Counted from the first letter of the stretch, positions 1-8,288 are shown. The stretch: 48,660 nt of DNA from CAUZFZ01 sp963579025 (GCA_963579025.1 CAUZFZ010000063.1:1-48660), one strand, 5' to 3'. The notes: a model not told the origin generated them from the letters alone. Numbers and translations: made by a program.

Positions 1-66
1 AAGGCGGCACGAGACTTCTCGTTGCCGCAAATGTTTTCCTTTCTGCGTGACATGCAAGGCTTGTAA
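1..66 (+). CDS. C-terminal tail of an upstream gene (partial)
   Basis: The frame is open from base 1 and stops at TAA 64-66, giving 21 residues ending in FSFLRDMQGL. Only the end of the gene lies in the window, so no function can be given. It lies 29 bases before the TTG start of the next gene, in the same direction, so the two could be co-transcribed. It could also be a chance open frame. Confidence 0.35.
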   Translation, partial: KAARDFSLPQMFSFLRDMQGL

Positions 67-95
67 TCCAACAACCCAAATCGCGCAAGTTAACA

Positions 96-1667
96 TTGTG
101 TGAATATTTTCCCGGACACTATTGGGCTCGACTCGAGGCCGTCTATCCAGCCGTGTTCGAAAACATTCTTAACGAAGAAGTCGCGAACGTAACGGTCGAC
201 CTGAAACTGGCGTCTCAAGGCCTTGAAGCCGCGAAACGCGAAGGGCTGCCGCTGCTGTTCATCTTCCACAAGCGCGACGACAACCGGCAGGCGATTGGCA
301 AATGGAACCTGCTGCTTGCTCAGCACAGTCACGGTCCAAATGCCGTGCTGCCGCAGATCGCCCGCTCATTTGTCACGATCGCCCTGCCGCTGGATGAACT
401 GCCAGCGTTGTCACGACAAGTCGGTGTCGAACCGTACCTCGCTCCAGACAATGCCACGCCGCTGTTTATCGTGGCCGACAGCAGCGGCATGCAGAAGAGT
501 GCGATCACCGGCTGGCATCGCGAGGAGGAGCTGACTCGGGCCATGGCGTGGGGACTGATCGGCCAGGCCGGACGACAGGACCTGCCCATGCCTCAACTGC
601 GTTCGCTGCTCAAGCTCGTCCGTCAGATCGATGACCGCATGACGGCCAGCGTGATGACACTGATTCGGCAGGCGACACAGACCAGCAAGTCGTCGAGTCG
701 GGACAGTGATACTGCCGTTCTGTTGAAGCATGCTCCGGATGTGGAACAGGTCGTCGCTCTTCCGAAGATCGAGGCGCCCGTCGCGAACTACCGCTGGGAC
801 AGCTCTGGATTCTTTTCAGTAGTTGATTCCGGGGTCGCGCTCAGTCTTCCGTCCGCGTCGATCGGCGAAGAACCTGCCATTCCTTCGACACACGTTGTCA
901 TGCCGAACGTCGCGGGACTGACCCATTCTGTCGCCGTGGAATTGCTTCGGGCGCGAGGCCTGACGGTTGACGTGCCGAATAAACTGGCACGCATCGATGA
1001 TGTGGTCGAGAAGCAGTCCATCCGTGCGGGCCAGTCCGTGGAACGCGGCTCACGCGTCCGTCTGGAGCGCATCGTCACAGACGTCCCCATCGTGCTGGGC
1101 ATGACCCTCGATGCAGCCCGCCGCCTGTTAAACGAGACGCATGGATTTCGAGCCGAGTTCGACGACTCCCTGAGCGGCGATCTGGTGGTAACACATCAGA
1201 ACCCCAGCGGCGGACAGCAGTCTCCTCGTGGGGAAGACGTCCAGCTTTTTAATCGCCGAGCGATGCCGACACTGCTGGGTATGGAAGTCTCGGCGGCGTG
1301 CCGCATCCTTGAGGAAGCACGGATTCCGTTTCGCCTGGATGCTGCGACGGTCAATGGTGATGTCGTGTTCAAGCAGCAGCCGGAACCGGGTGACTGGCTC
1401 AACGGTGAAGCGTCGGCGTCAGTTGTCGCAGGCGTGCAGCTGCCCGATCTGACTGGCTCTTACGACCATGCCAAATCGAAGCTTGCGAAAATGGGCGTGC
1501 TTGGGAAAGTGGCATCGGCCAGGAACTCGTACGCCCTGCGTCCGCCGTTTCCTGCTGGACAGCCTTCCGTCTACTGGCAGTCGATCGAACCGGGTCAATA
1601 CATCACCCGATCCGATGTCCTGCAGGTTCGGACGGTGACGTATCAGCGCCGTGGAGTCGGATATTGA
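96..1667 (+). CDS. thioredoxin-like domain fused to PASTA repeats
   Basis: A 523-residue protein. Residues about 15-180 resemble a thioredoxin-fold domain (strand LPLLFIFHK, later TPLFIVADSSG) but without a CxxC active site, so redox activity is not expected. Residues about 268-510 hold four PASTA-like repeats, each opening with a P-x-(V/L)-x-G-type motif such as MPNVAGL, VPIVLGM, MPTLLGM and LPDLTGS. PASTA modules normally bind muropeptides or mediate protein contacts in PknB kinases and PBPs; here there is no kinase or transpeptidase. No signal peptide is visible. The only early start is TTG at 96, without a clear SD; GTG at 153 is an alternative. Stop TGA 48-50 closes the frame upstream. 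The family reading is by pattern, and the role is unknown. Confidence 0.75.
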   Translation: MCEYFPGHYWARLEAVYPAVFENILNEEVANVTVDLKLASQGLEAAKREGLPLLFIFHKRDDNRQAIGKWNLLLAQHSHGPNAVLPQIARSFVTIALPLDELPALSRQVGVEPYLAPDNATPLFIVADSSGMQKSAITGWHREEELTRAMAWGLIGQAGRQDLPMPQLRSLLKLVRQIDDRMTASVMTLIRQATQTSKSSSRDSDTAVLLKHAPDVEQVVALPKIEAPVANYRWDSSGFFSVVDSGVALSLPSASIGEEPAIPSTHVVMPNVAGLTHSVAVELLRARGLTVDVPNKLARIDDVVEKQSIRAGQSVERGSRVRLERIVTDVPIVLGMTLDAARRLLNETHGFRAEFDDSLSGDLVVTHQNPSGGQQSPRGEDVQLFNRRAMPTLLGMEVSAACRILEEARIPFRLDAATVNGDVVFKQQPEPGDWLNGEASASVVAGVQLPDLTGSYDHAKSKLAKMGVLGKVASARNSYALRPPFPAGQPSVYWQSIEPGQYITRSDVLQVRTVTYQRRGVGY

Positions 1668-1676
1668 CGGTCTGGT

Positions 1677-1699
1677 TTGCTGAGCGGCAGAGTCAGCAA
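1677..1699. terminator. possible hairpin between convergent genes
   Basis: TTGCTGA (1677-1683) pairs with TCAGCAA (1693-1699) around a 9-base loop. It sits between the convergent ends of the PASTA gene and the oxygenase gene. There is no T-tract on either strand, so it is a weak terminator candidate only. Confidence 0.3.
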
Positions 1700-1706
1700 T
1701 TGGTCG

Positions 1707-2363
1707 CTACGCGGCCTTACGTTGGGCGCGAGCGTCCGGGACTTTCCAGCAAGTCTCGAACGTCACGTAGTTGATCAGAATTGAGCGACGTTCCTGCTGA
1801 ATCTCCTTGCCCTTTTCCATGCCATGCCAGGTGTCGTCACTGGGGGCAAACAGATAGCCGACGTTGTTGCGATACGGAATCGTCTTCGCGACATTCAGAT
1901 CGCCATCATAAATATCCGTGCCCAGATTCTCGGGCTCACCGCACACGTTGACGTACACCAGCATCGACATCAGCTTCTCTTTGATGTCCTTGTGCGGCTT
2001 CAGCCAGAACCCGACTCGGTCTGCAATGACTTCCAGACGCAGATAGGCGTCGCTCAGATCGCGGCCGAGGATATGCTCGAAGTGCATGACCGTTCCCGGA
2101 TCCAGCAGCTCATTGATGAGCCGATGCATCTCGGGGAATTCGTCACAGTTTTCGGTGGTCACGTAACACCGCAGTTTTCCATCGACACCACCGCCTCCGT
2201 TGTCGGCCGCCCGTGTGCCGTCATGGACGCGTCGCCCGTCCGGGATCGGTGTCGCAGCTACCTCGGCGACCATATCCGTGGTAATTGGCTTTTCGACCAG
2301 CCAGTGCCGATACGGTTCTTCAAACGTCGTCGTTGTGTTCTGCAGCGAGTTGAGCAGATTCAT
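1707..2363 (-). CDS. 2-oxoglutarate/Fe(II)-type oxygenase
   Basis: A 218-residue protein. The pattern H124-x-D126 (KPHKDIKEK), then H180 (DDTWHGM), then R192/R193 (ERRSILINYV) fits the HxD...H iron triad and the 2-oxoglutarate-binding Arg of the double-stranded beta-helix oxygenases. The substrate is unknown. The ATG at 2361-2363 overlaps the upstream TGA (2360-2362) as ATGA, and a GGA-containing SD lies just before it, so translation is probably coupled to the ELM1-like gene. A longer reading from 2432 would sit inside the upstream gene and is rejected. The context (glycosyltransferase, ELM1-like protein) suggests hydroxylation of a sugar or lipid group on an envelope glycan; this is inference. 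Confidence 0.75.
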   Translation of the reverse strand: MNLLNSLQNTTTTFEEPYRHWLVEKPITTDMVAEVAATPIPDGRRVHDGTRAADNGGGGVDGKLRCYVTTENCDEFPEMHRLINELLDPGTVMHFEHILGRDLSDAYLRLEVIADRVGFWLKPHKDIKEKLMSMLVYVNVCGEPENLGTDIYDGDLNVAKTIPYRNNVGYLFAPSDDTWHGMEKGKEIQQERRSILINYVTFETCWKVPDARAQRKAA

Positions 2364-3436
2364 GCGATTCCCATCCTTTCGCGAATGAGCTGCGCGATAC
2401 GGGGCGTGTCTTGCGGCGGCTCGTAGGTCCATTCGGCCAGCTCGCCCTCGAACGGGCGAGTGAAGCCGGCCTCTTCAAACATCCGATGAAACCGACGGAA
2501 TCGGCGCGCCGGACGCACACTTTTTTCTCTCAGGTATTCAACGAAAATCGGTTTCCCGTTGACCGTGGCCTCGCTGACCATGGAGACCGAGTCACCGGTC
2601 ACGACCAGATAGTCCGCCAGGGCCAGCGCAGCGAAATAGGGATTCCCGTTCTCGCCGCTCCAGACAAAGTGCTGAGATCCGAATTCCGTTTCGAATCGTC
2701 GGGCAGCGTCTGCTGAAGTACGGTTGGATTTCAGAATCGCAAGCCGCACTCCGTACTGACTGACCACACGTTTCAGCTTGACGACCAACCGTTCGACATC
2801 ATTGCGCGAAAACGCGTAGTAACCGTTCCTGCCGCCCAGCAGGACAGCGACCAGCGGCCGCTCGTCCGGTTTCAGGTCAATGCTCAGCGGGCTTTGCGCG
2901 GCTTCCGCAAGTCGCTGGGGAGTCACGTAATGCAGAGCTCCGGTTGTCAGATACACATTGTCACCGCGAACGCCGTCGTGCTTTGGCACGACCACCATGT
3001 CAAAGCCGCGCGTGCTGGTCTTGGGATCTTGCACATGAACAGTGAAGACGCGGTCACCAAGCTGCTTCTTCAACGTCAGTGCTGGTAGAACACCATGGCG
3101 GCCGCAGGAGACCACCAGGCGGGGCGGCGGTCCGTCTAATACGTCCGCGTGCCTGAGAACACTCGCACGGCGAGGAACCAGCGGCACCGGTATACCGTTC
3201 CAGGGAAACTTCAACGTTGCGTGCCGGAACTCAAAGGAATTCTCGAAGCCAACTGCTTTCGCCAGACCGCTTGTCTGGCTGTTCATGCCAGCCATGCCTT
3301 TGCTGATGCACCAGCAGGTTGAAGCAGCCGGCGCATCGGTGACATGAGTCGACTCGCGCACGTTGTTGAGCTGGCGATGCAGCCGCAGCGTGAGGCCAGT
3401 CGAAGTGTGTCGGGTTGTCGAGGAGTCACCGTCCAT
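2360..3436 (-). CDS. ELM1-like (mitochondrial-fission ELM1/DUF1022) protein
   Basis: A 358-residue protein resembling the bacterial ELM1 family: an early SKGMAGMNSQTSGLAKAVG segment, a central GGRNGYYAFS motif, and a late LADYLVVTGDSVSMVSEA motif like the nucleotide-sugar loop of GT-B enzymes. Bacterial members sit in LPS/surface-glycan loci and probably act as glycosyltransferases. The start is uncertain: ATG 3436 is used, while GTG at 3361 would give a protein beginning close to the family's usual N-terminus. Its TGA overlaps the start of the oxygenase gene, and the GT2 gene ends 66 bases upstream, making a three-gene operon. Confidence 0.75.
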   Translation of the reverse strand: MDGDSSTTRHTSTGLTLRLHRQLNNVRESTHVTDAPAASTCWCISKGMAGMNSQTSGLAKAVGFENSFEFRHATLKFPWNGIPVPLVPRRASVLRHADVLDGPPPRLVVSCGRHGVLPALTLKKQLGDRVFTVHVQDPKTSTRGFDMVVVPKHDGVRGDNVYLTTGALHYVTPQRLAEAAQSPLSIDLKPDERPLVAVLLGGRNGYYAFSRNDVERLVVKLKRVVSQYGVRLAILKSNRTSADAARRFETEFGSQHFVWSGENGNPYFAALALADYLVVTGDSVSMVSEATVNGKPIFVEYLREKSVRPARRFRRFHRMFEEAGFTRPFEGELAEWTYEPPQDTPRIAQLIRERMGIA

Positions 3437-3502
3437 GAAGAGCGATACCGAGTCATGCGAATAGCGAACGAAGGGTTGCCATGCGGGCCTGTTCCAGACC
3501 CA

Positions 3503-4324
3503 TCAGGCTGCCTGTTTGTGTTCCGATGTCTCTTGTTGACCGGGATACTCCGGCGGCAGCAGACTTGCTGCGACATCCGCCTGCCGGAAATGTTCATACA
3601 ACTTGGCGTATTTCAGAAACGCATAGAACGCCATGCACACCGATCCGATGACTCCGGCCCAGCCGTTCCGGTAATTCCGCTTGAACACGAACGATTTCAG
3701 AAACACCAGCGGCGGATAGAGCAGACACGTCCACGGGCTGACGGATTTCTTCCGCTTCGCCTTGTAGGTCACAAGGCCACTGGAATACGAATTGAGCTTG
3801 TCGACTTTGGTGTGAATGTCCGGCTCACCAAAGTGGAAAAAACCGGCGGTCGTTCGTGCGACATGGCCATGCACTTCAGGAGCCGCATGCACGGGTACGT
3901 CATTCATCCCACCCTTACGCCGATCGAACAGTCGCAGAAAATGGTTCATCCGCGACTTCGGATGCGTCATCCGCCAGAACAACTGCTCGATCCGGGGGAT
4001 GGCATACCCGTCAGCATTCGGCCCGGATGCCATGAGCGACTGAATCTCTGTCTGGAGTGCTGGCGTCAATGCTTCATCGGCGTCCAGCAGCAGCACCCAG
4101 TCGTGAGTCGCGGAGTCAATGACCATCTGCTTCTGCTGCGAATAGCCAAGGAATTCATGTTGGATGCAGCGTGCCGAGTATTCAGCAGCGATCTCGCACG
4201 TTCGATCGGTACTGAAAGAGTCCAGAACAACGATCTCGTCGGCCAGACGCACACTTTCGAGGCATGAGCGCAGTGTCTTCGCGTTGTTGAAGGTCGTGAT
4301 GACGGCGGAAAACGGCGTCGGCAT
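3503..4324 (-). CDS. family 2 glycosyltransferase, WaaE/KdtX-like
   Basis: A 273-residue GT-A glycosyltransferase. The N-terminus (FSAVITTFNNAKTLRSCLES) is the standard GT2 opening, and LLLDADEAL holds the DxD-type metal/nucleotide-sugar motif. The middle (RIEQLFWRMTHPKSRMNHFLRLFDRRKG) resembles LPS core beta-1,4-glucosyltransferases of the WaaE/KdtX type. The C-terminal third is hydrophobic and basic (CLLYPPLVFLKSFVFKRNYR), probably seating it on the inner membrane. It is first of three genes read together with the ELM1-like protein and the oxygenase. The exact sugar cannot be told from sequence. Confidence 0.85.
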   Translation of the reverse strand: MPTPFSAVITTFNNAKTLRSCLESVRLADEIVVLDSFSTDRTCEIAAEYSARCIQHEFLGYSQQKQMVIDSATHDWVLLLDADEALTPALQTEIQSLMASGPNADGYAIPRIEQLFWRMTHPKSRMNHFLRLFDRRKGGMNDVPVHAAPEVHGHVARTTAGFFHFGEPDIHTKVDKLNSYSSGLVTYKAKRKKSVSPWTCLLYPPLVFLKSFVFKRNYRNGWAGVIGSVCMAFYAFLKYAKLYEHFRQADVAASLLPPEYPGQQETSEHKQAA

Positions 4325-4347
4325 GGATTCCTTTCCAGAACCGATGA

Positions 4348-4402
4348 CTGCGCACGTCAGATGTGCGCAGCAGTATTGCCTGACCGAAGACCGTCCGGTC
4401 AG
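4348..4402. repeat. two adjacent hairpins in a divergent intergenic region
   Basis: CTGCGCAC (4348-4355) pairs with GTGCGCAG (4363-4370), and CTGACCG (4380-4386) pairs with CGGTCAG (4396-4402). They lie within the 238-base gap between the minus-strand glycosyltransferase start and the plus-strand hydrolase start, so they would fall in the 5' leader or promoter zone of the glycosyltransferase. No T-tract is present. They could be operators, leader structures or remnants of a palindromic repeat. No promoter could be assigned with confidence in this gap. Confidence 0.35.
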
Positions 4403-4562
4403 ATGGCCGGAATCTATCCCGCCCCGTGAAACGGCGGCAATACGACTTTCATCCAGAGCAGCCGGTGATTCCGCTCCGTTTGTTCCTGGCGGGTGAAACG
4501 ATAGTCTGGCCTGGTTAATACGATTCGAGGCTGTTGCCTTTCACCGGTGAGAGAGTTGCCCC

Positions 4563-5420
4563 ATGAATCAGTCAAATCACGGACTGGGCGTACTGGTCTT
4601 TTTGTCACTCAGCCTGTCGGCTGTTTCGGTTCGCGGCGGAGATGATGCACCGGGCACCTTTCCGGGCGTCAAATCGAAGTGGAACGAATTCGATCAATAT
4701 GACTTCAAGCTGGATGACTTTGATTGCCGGGTCGTCGTACCCGCTCAGGTTGCTCAGGGCCGACCGTGGATCTGGCGAGCAAGGTTCTGGGCACACGAGC
4801 CACAAACCGACATTGCCTTGCTAAAGAGGGGGTTTCACGTCGTGTACTGCGACGTGGCCAACCTGTGGGGAAATGCAGAAGCCCTGCGTCGGTGGGATCG
4901 CTTTTACGAATTCCTGACGGGCAGTCATGGATTTTCCCGCCGTCCGGCTCTTGAAGGAATGAGCCGCGGCGGACTGATCATTTACCACTGGGCCATTGAG
5001 CATCCCGGGCAGGTGTCCTGCATTTATGGAGATGCGCCGGCGCTCGGTATACGGCCCTATGTACGTGACCTTGAAGAGGGCAATCCCAAGCTGGTCCGAC
5101 TCAAAGCCTGGATGAAGGCTCACGATTTAACATTGCAGACGGCGAAGGAATATACGCAAGACACGCTGGACCGACTGGCCCCGCTCGCCAAGGCGAAAGT
5201 GCCAGTCATTCACGTATGCGGCGATGCGGACGAGAGTGTGCCATTTGAAGAGCACACCGGCGAGTTTGCCCGGCGATATCGAAAACTCGGCGGTCCGATC
5301 AAGGTGATTGTCAAAAAAGGAGGCAAGCACCACCCGCACAGCCTTAAGGACCCAGCTCCGATCGTTGACTTCATCGTGAAGAGTTTTGCGGCATCAAAGC
5401 GCCCCCGCGAGGAACGCTGA
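4563..5420 (+). CDS. secreted alpha/beta hydrolase
   Basis: A 285-residue protein with an N-terminal signal peptide (hydrophobic LGVLVFLSLSLSAVSV, cleavage near residue 25). The nucleophile elbow is G132-M-S134-R-G136. Acid candidates are D221/D223 in CGDADESVP, and the catalytic His is probably in GGKHHPHSL (256-259). The family is the prolyl-oligopeptidase/dienelactone-hydrolase-like esterases often seen beside sulfatases and sialidases in planctomycetes; the substrate is unknown. The start ATG 4563 follows a GAGAG stretch. It stands alone, divergent from the glycosyltransferase operon, and ends at the strong terminator at 5492-5520. Confidence 0.85.
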   Translation: MNQSNHGLGVLVFLSLSLSAVSVRGGDDAPGTFPGVKSKWNEFDQYDFKLDDFDCRVVVPAQVAQGRPWIWRARFWAHEPQTDIALLKRGFHVVYCDVANLWGNAEALRRWDRFYEFLTGSHGFSRRPALEGMSRGGLIIYHWAIEHPGQVSCIYGDAPALGIRPYVRDLEEGNPKLVRLKAWMKAHDLTLQTAKEYTQDTLDRLAPLAKAKVPVIHVCGDADESVPFEEHTGEFARRYRKLGGPIKVIVKKGGKHHPHSLKDPAPIVDFIVKSFAASKRPREER

Positions 5421-5491
5421 CCCCCATTACAGTGGTCGACGATGCGAATGGAGTGGGTTCCGGCAACTCCCCACCCGGTCGCAAAACGAAG

Positions 5492-5520
5492 AAACCCGGC
5501 TTCGTGAGGAAGCCGGGTTT
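5492..5520. terminator. strong bidirectional hairpin terminator
   Basis: A perfect 12-bp stem: AAACCCGGCTTC (5492-5503) pairs with GAAGCCGGGTTT (5509-5520) around a 5-base loop. The A/T ends give AAA/TTT tracts on both strands. It lies between the end of the plus-strand hydrolase and the end of the minus-strand respiratory operon, and would stop both transcripts. Confidence 0.85.
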
Positions 5521-5551
5521 CGAGTCTCCATTCAGCCGGTCGGCCAACACG

Positions 5552-5953
5552 TTAATCGTGCTGCCCGCCTCCATGTTGTTCTCCGTCGACCGCCAAGTCG
5601 TGCGGTGCTTCCAGTCGGCTTGTAATTGAATCCTGCGGAACATCGACAACGTAGTAGTGCACGCCGACGTCCGGCAGCAACGCCAGTGGCAATCCGATCG
5701 CCAGAATACAGGTCGGCGCCAGCAACACGTATTTCCATGGGCGTTCGAATTTCAAATGCATGAAATAGAGCATCACGCACAGCGCTTTAGCCGTTGCGAC
5801 GCCCAGCACGAATACTGCGAGCACGGCAGCATTCACCTCGAAACCGAAAGTGCTGAGCTCGTCAGCCAGCCATGAGAGGCCAGTAAATACGCACAATAGT
5901 CCGAAAATGAACTTGTACGGCGGATGAGCATGAGTGTCGTGGGATTCAGCCAT
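5552..5953 (-). CDS. cytochrome c oxidase subunit IV (prokaryotic type)
   Basis: A 133-residue protein from ATG 5953, preceded by AAGGA ten bases upstream; a longer frame would need TTG 5980. Three hydrophobic segments (YKFIFGLLCVFTGLSWL; NAAVLAVFVLGVATAKALCVMLYFMHLK; WKYVLLAPTCILAIGLPLALL) and the HLKFE motif match the small subunit IV of caa3/bo3-type oxidases (CtaF/COX4_pro). It assists assembly of the oxidase core. It is the last gene of the respiratory run, 58 bases after ctaE. The C-terminal 40 residues are hydrophilic, acidic and His-rich. Confidence 0.85.
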   Translation of the reverse strand: MAESHDTHAHPPYKFIFGLLCVFTGLSWLADELSTFGFEVNAAVLAVFVLGVATAKALCVMLYFMHLKFERPWKYVLLAPTCILAIGLPLALLPDVGVHYYVVDVPQDSITSRLEAPHDLAVDGEQHGGGQHD

Positions 5954-6011
5954 CACACGTGATTCCTTCTGTCTCGACAATTGCGATCGTCAAACGCCGC
6001 AGTCCGCGTCA

Positions 6012-7181
6012 TCAGAAATTAACGATATAGATCAGAGGAAACAGGAAGATCCACACCAGATCAACAAAGTGCCAGTACAGGCCGCTGTTTTCGACGAAGT
6101 CGCTCCAGCTTCCGTCCAGAGCTTCGCCTTTCGCCAGGACGAGGCCCCACAGAATCATCCCGACGATCACATGAATCGCGTGGAACCCTGTCATCAGGAA
6201 ATAGACCGACGCGAACACGTTTCCGTAGGGAAGCGGATGTGGTTTATGCACGCTCAAGTAATCCGCGATGCCCGTGTCATTGCTGGTTTCGTCGTAGAGT
6301 CGTTGGAAGTGGGGATTCAAATCGTGCCCCGGCCCCGTGTGCAGCGGAAGAATCTCACGTCGGACAACTGCCGCAAGTCCTGCGATATCGGGCGCTGGTG
6401 GAGCATCTGGTGGCGTTTCATTGGCCGCTGTCGCGGTGGCGACAGCTTCCTCGTGCGTTTTGATCGCCGCCTCGTAGTCCGCTTGGACCTTTGCGATGTG
6501 GGTCGGATCCGAATTCACCGTTTCTTCACCAGCCGCATTGGTAGTGATCACGGCGAAGTTCGATCCGATTCGATCATTGAGGCGGAACAAAGCTTCCAGT
6601 TCAGCTCGACGCTCCTGATCTGCCGGTCCGGCAGTCAGCTCATCGCGAAGTGCTGCCAGTTTCGCGGCAGTGTCGGTGGCTTCGGGGGCATCTTCCGCTG
6701 GCACGTACAGAGCATTCACCATTGCGTCGCGCGATGCGGTGAATTCCACGACAAATTTCTGCAGGGCCTGTTGATCGTTCTCGGCGATGTGTCCCGGAAC
6801 GATGTCCTCGGCAAACTTGCCGTAGTATTCGAACCCCTTGATGCCAAGGAATACAAAGCCGGCCACCAGAACCGCCAGCATGCAGTTCCACGCCTTCTTG
6901 AAGTTCTCTTCGTGCATGGCCTCGTGGGCGACCACGACCAGATAGCTGGAAAAAATCAGCACGAACGTATTGATACCGCCAGCGCGGACATTGATGTGAG
7001 TATCGTGAGGGTCACTCGGCCAGCCAGGCGAGCCCATTCTCAGCACGATGTACGTGCCGATGAAGGCCGTAAAGAACATGATCTCCGTACCCAGGAACAG
7101 CCACAGGCACAGTTTCGAATCCGGAATTGCCAGCCCCATCTTCAGAGGCGGCGTTGAATGGGCAGGGGCCGAATGCGACAT
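6012..7181 (-). CDS. ctaE: cytochrome c oxidase subunit III with a large insert
   Basis: A 389-residue subunit III of the heme-copper oxidase. Typical segments are KLCLWLFLGTEIMFFTAFIG (about 23-45), NTFVLIFSSYLVVVAHEAM (71-89), LAVLVAGFVFLGIKGFEYY (102-120), then FLMTGFHAIHVIVGMILWG (328-346) and the end YWHFVDLVWIFLFPLIYIV (369-387). This is the five-helix form. About 195 hydrophilic residues (roughly 121-315) are inserted between helices three and four. They contain helical Ala/Glu-rich stretches and a His-rich piece HTGPGHDLNPHF, unlike the short loop in ordinary subunit III, which is about 200 residues in all. ATG 7181 begins MSHSAPAHS. It lies between ctaB and subunit IV. Confidence 0.93.
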   Translation of the reverse strand: MSHSAPAHSTPPLKMGLAIPDSKLCLWLFLGTEIMFFTAFIGTYIVLRMGSPGWPSDPHDTHINVRAGGINTFVLIFSSYLVVVAHEAMHEENFKKAWNCMLAVLVAGFVFLGIKGFEYYGKFAEDIVPGHIAENDQQALQKFVVEFTASRDAMVNALYVPAEDAPEATDTAAKLAALRDELTAGPADQERRAELEALFRLNDRIGSNFAVITTNAAGEETVNSDPTHIAKVQADYEAAIKTHEEAVATATAANETPPDAPPAPDIAGLAAVVRREILPLHTGPGHDLNPHFQRLYDETSNDTGIADYLSVHKPHPLPYGNVFASVYFLMTGFHAIHVIVGMILWGLVLAKGEALDGSWSDFVENSGLYWHFVDLVWIFLFPLIYIVNF

Positions 7182-7239
7182 AGTCAGCTTCCGTTACTCA
7201 GGCCAGGCCTGAAATGTTGAGTCTTCCTGTTGTTTCGTA

Positions 7240-7289
7240 TTTACGCCAGAAGGCGACAGTGTTCTTTACGCCAGAAGGCGGCAGTGTTC
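7240..7289. repeat. 25-bp tandem duplication at the 3' end of ctaB
   Basis: Bases 7240-7264 and 7265-7289 are two adjacent copies of a 25-base unit beginning TTTACGCCAGAAGGCG, differing at one position (A 7256, G 7281). The second copy holds the ctaB stop codon and last codons; the first lies just past the gene. The unit itself contains the short palindrome CGCC-AGAA-GGCG. It looks like a slippage duplication. Confidence 0.8.
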
Positions 7290-8288
7290 CCACGTCATTG
7301 TCAGTAACAGCGTCGGGAGGTACACGATCGAGCACAGCACAAGTTCTCTGGCCCGAAGGACCGACTGATCGATCATGAATCGGACCGAACTCGCGAAGTA
7401 CACACAGCCTCCCGCCAGCGCCACCACCAGATAGCGATTGCCAGCAAGGTCCTGCTGCCAGACGATCAGGCTGATGGGAATCAAGACGATTGCATACGCG
7501 ACGCTGACGATCCCCGCACAGCTTCGTCCGCTGCGAAGAACGGGCAGCATCTTCAAACCAGCCTGCTCATAATCACGTCGATAGATCGTGGCAATGGCCA
7601 GAAAGTGCGGGAACTGCCACGCAAACAGCAGAAGAAAGAGCGCCATCGCTCCGGCATCGAGACGTCCACCGGCCGCAGTCCAGCCCAGCACGGGCGGCAA
7701 GGCCCCCGATACTGCTCCGATGACAGTGCAGAGTGGTGACACTCGTTTCAGAGGCGTATACGCACACACGTAAACCGCAAGCGTGACGGACGCCAGAATC
7801 GCCGTTAACACATTCACGCTGAACCACAGCCACGTAACTCCCGCCGAGCCCGTCGCGAGTCCAAGAAAGAGCACTTCACCTGGTCGAATCCGGCCACCAG
7901 GAACGGGCCGGTCAGCCGTACGGTCCATCTGCGCGTCTGTGTCCTGTTCCAGCCATTGATTCAGCAGGCTGCACGAGATCGCGACACATAGGATTCCGCT
8001 GCAGGCACTCACCAGCGAGACGATCTGAAAATCGCCTCGATTCCCGAGTACGTAGCCGACAGCCACAGCAACCATGGCCATGAAGGCGATTCTTGGCTTC
8101 AGCATTTGCCAATAGTCAGCCAGTCGCGCCGCCGGAAATCCGACTGCACTTTCGTTGACCTGACCATTGACCGTAGCTGAACTCACCGCGTTACCTCTTG
8201 CCAGATTGAGCTTATTCCGATTCGAAACCCGCTGCCGTTCAGTCGGGTTCCGAGGATGTTTCAAATCAGGAAGACGAGCACTGCTCAT
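7266..8288 (-). CDS. ctaB: protoheme IX farnesyltransferase (heme O synthase)
   Basis: A 340-residue polytopic UbiA-family prenyltransferase that adds farnesyl to heme B, giving heme O for CtaA. The first Asp-rich site is NQWLEQDTDAQMDRTADRP, close to the family N-x3-D-x2-D pattern, and the second conserved loop is YTPLKRVSPLCTVIGAVSGALPP (read in parts). There are about eight to nine membrane spans. The first 60 residues are a hydrophilic, basic extension before LKPRIAFMAM. ATG 8286-8288 overlaps the ctaA stop TGA (8285-8287) as ATGA, so it is translationally coupled to heme A synthase. Confidence 0.93.
   Translation of the reverse strand: MSSARLPDLKHPRNPTERQRVSNRNKLNLARGNAVSSATVNGQVNESAVGFPAARLADYWQMLKPRIAFMAMVAVAVGYVLGNRGDFQIVSLVSACSGILCVAISCSLLNQWLEQDTDAQMDRTADRPVPGGRIRPGEVLFLGLATGSAGVTWLWFSVNVLTAILASVTLAVYVCAYTPLKRVSPLCTVIGAVSGALPPVLGWTAAGGRLDAGAMALFLLLFAWQFPHFLAIATIYRRDYEQAGLKMLPVLRSGRSCAGIVSVAYAIVLIPISLIVWQQDLAGNRYLVVALAGGCVYFASSVRFMIDQSVLRARELVLCSIVYLPTLLLTMTWEHCRLLA

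Noticed and set aside
3344..4267. A 307-codon plus-strand open frame across the glycosyltransferase gene
   Set aside because: It is antisense to a GT2 enzyme with DxD and family motifs; composition is unlike protein.
6200..6830. The ctaE insert as an intein or intron
   Set aside because: No intein splice motifs (N-terminal Cys/Ser block, HN-Cys/Ser/Thr end) and no group I/II intron hallmarks; the frame is continuous and helical.
5934..7157. A 407-codon plus-strand open frame opposite ctaE
   Set aside because: It is antisense to an unmistakable oxidase subunit III and its product is Arg/His/Gln-rich with no family likeness.
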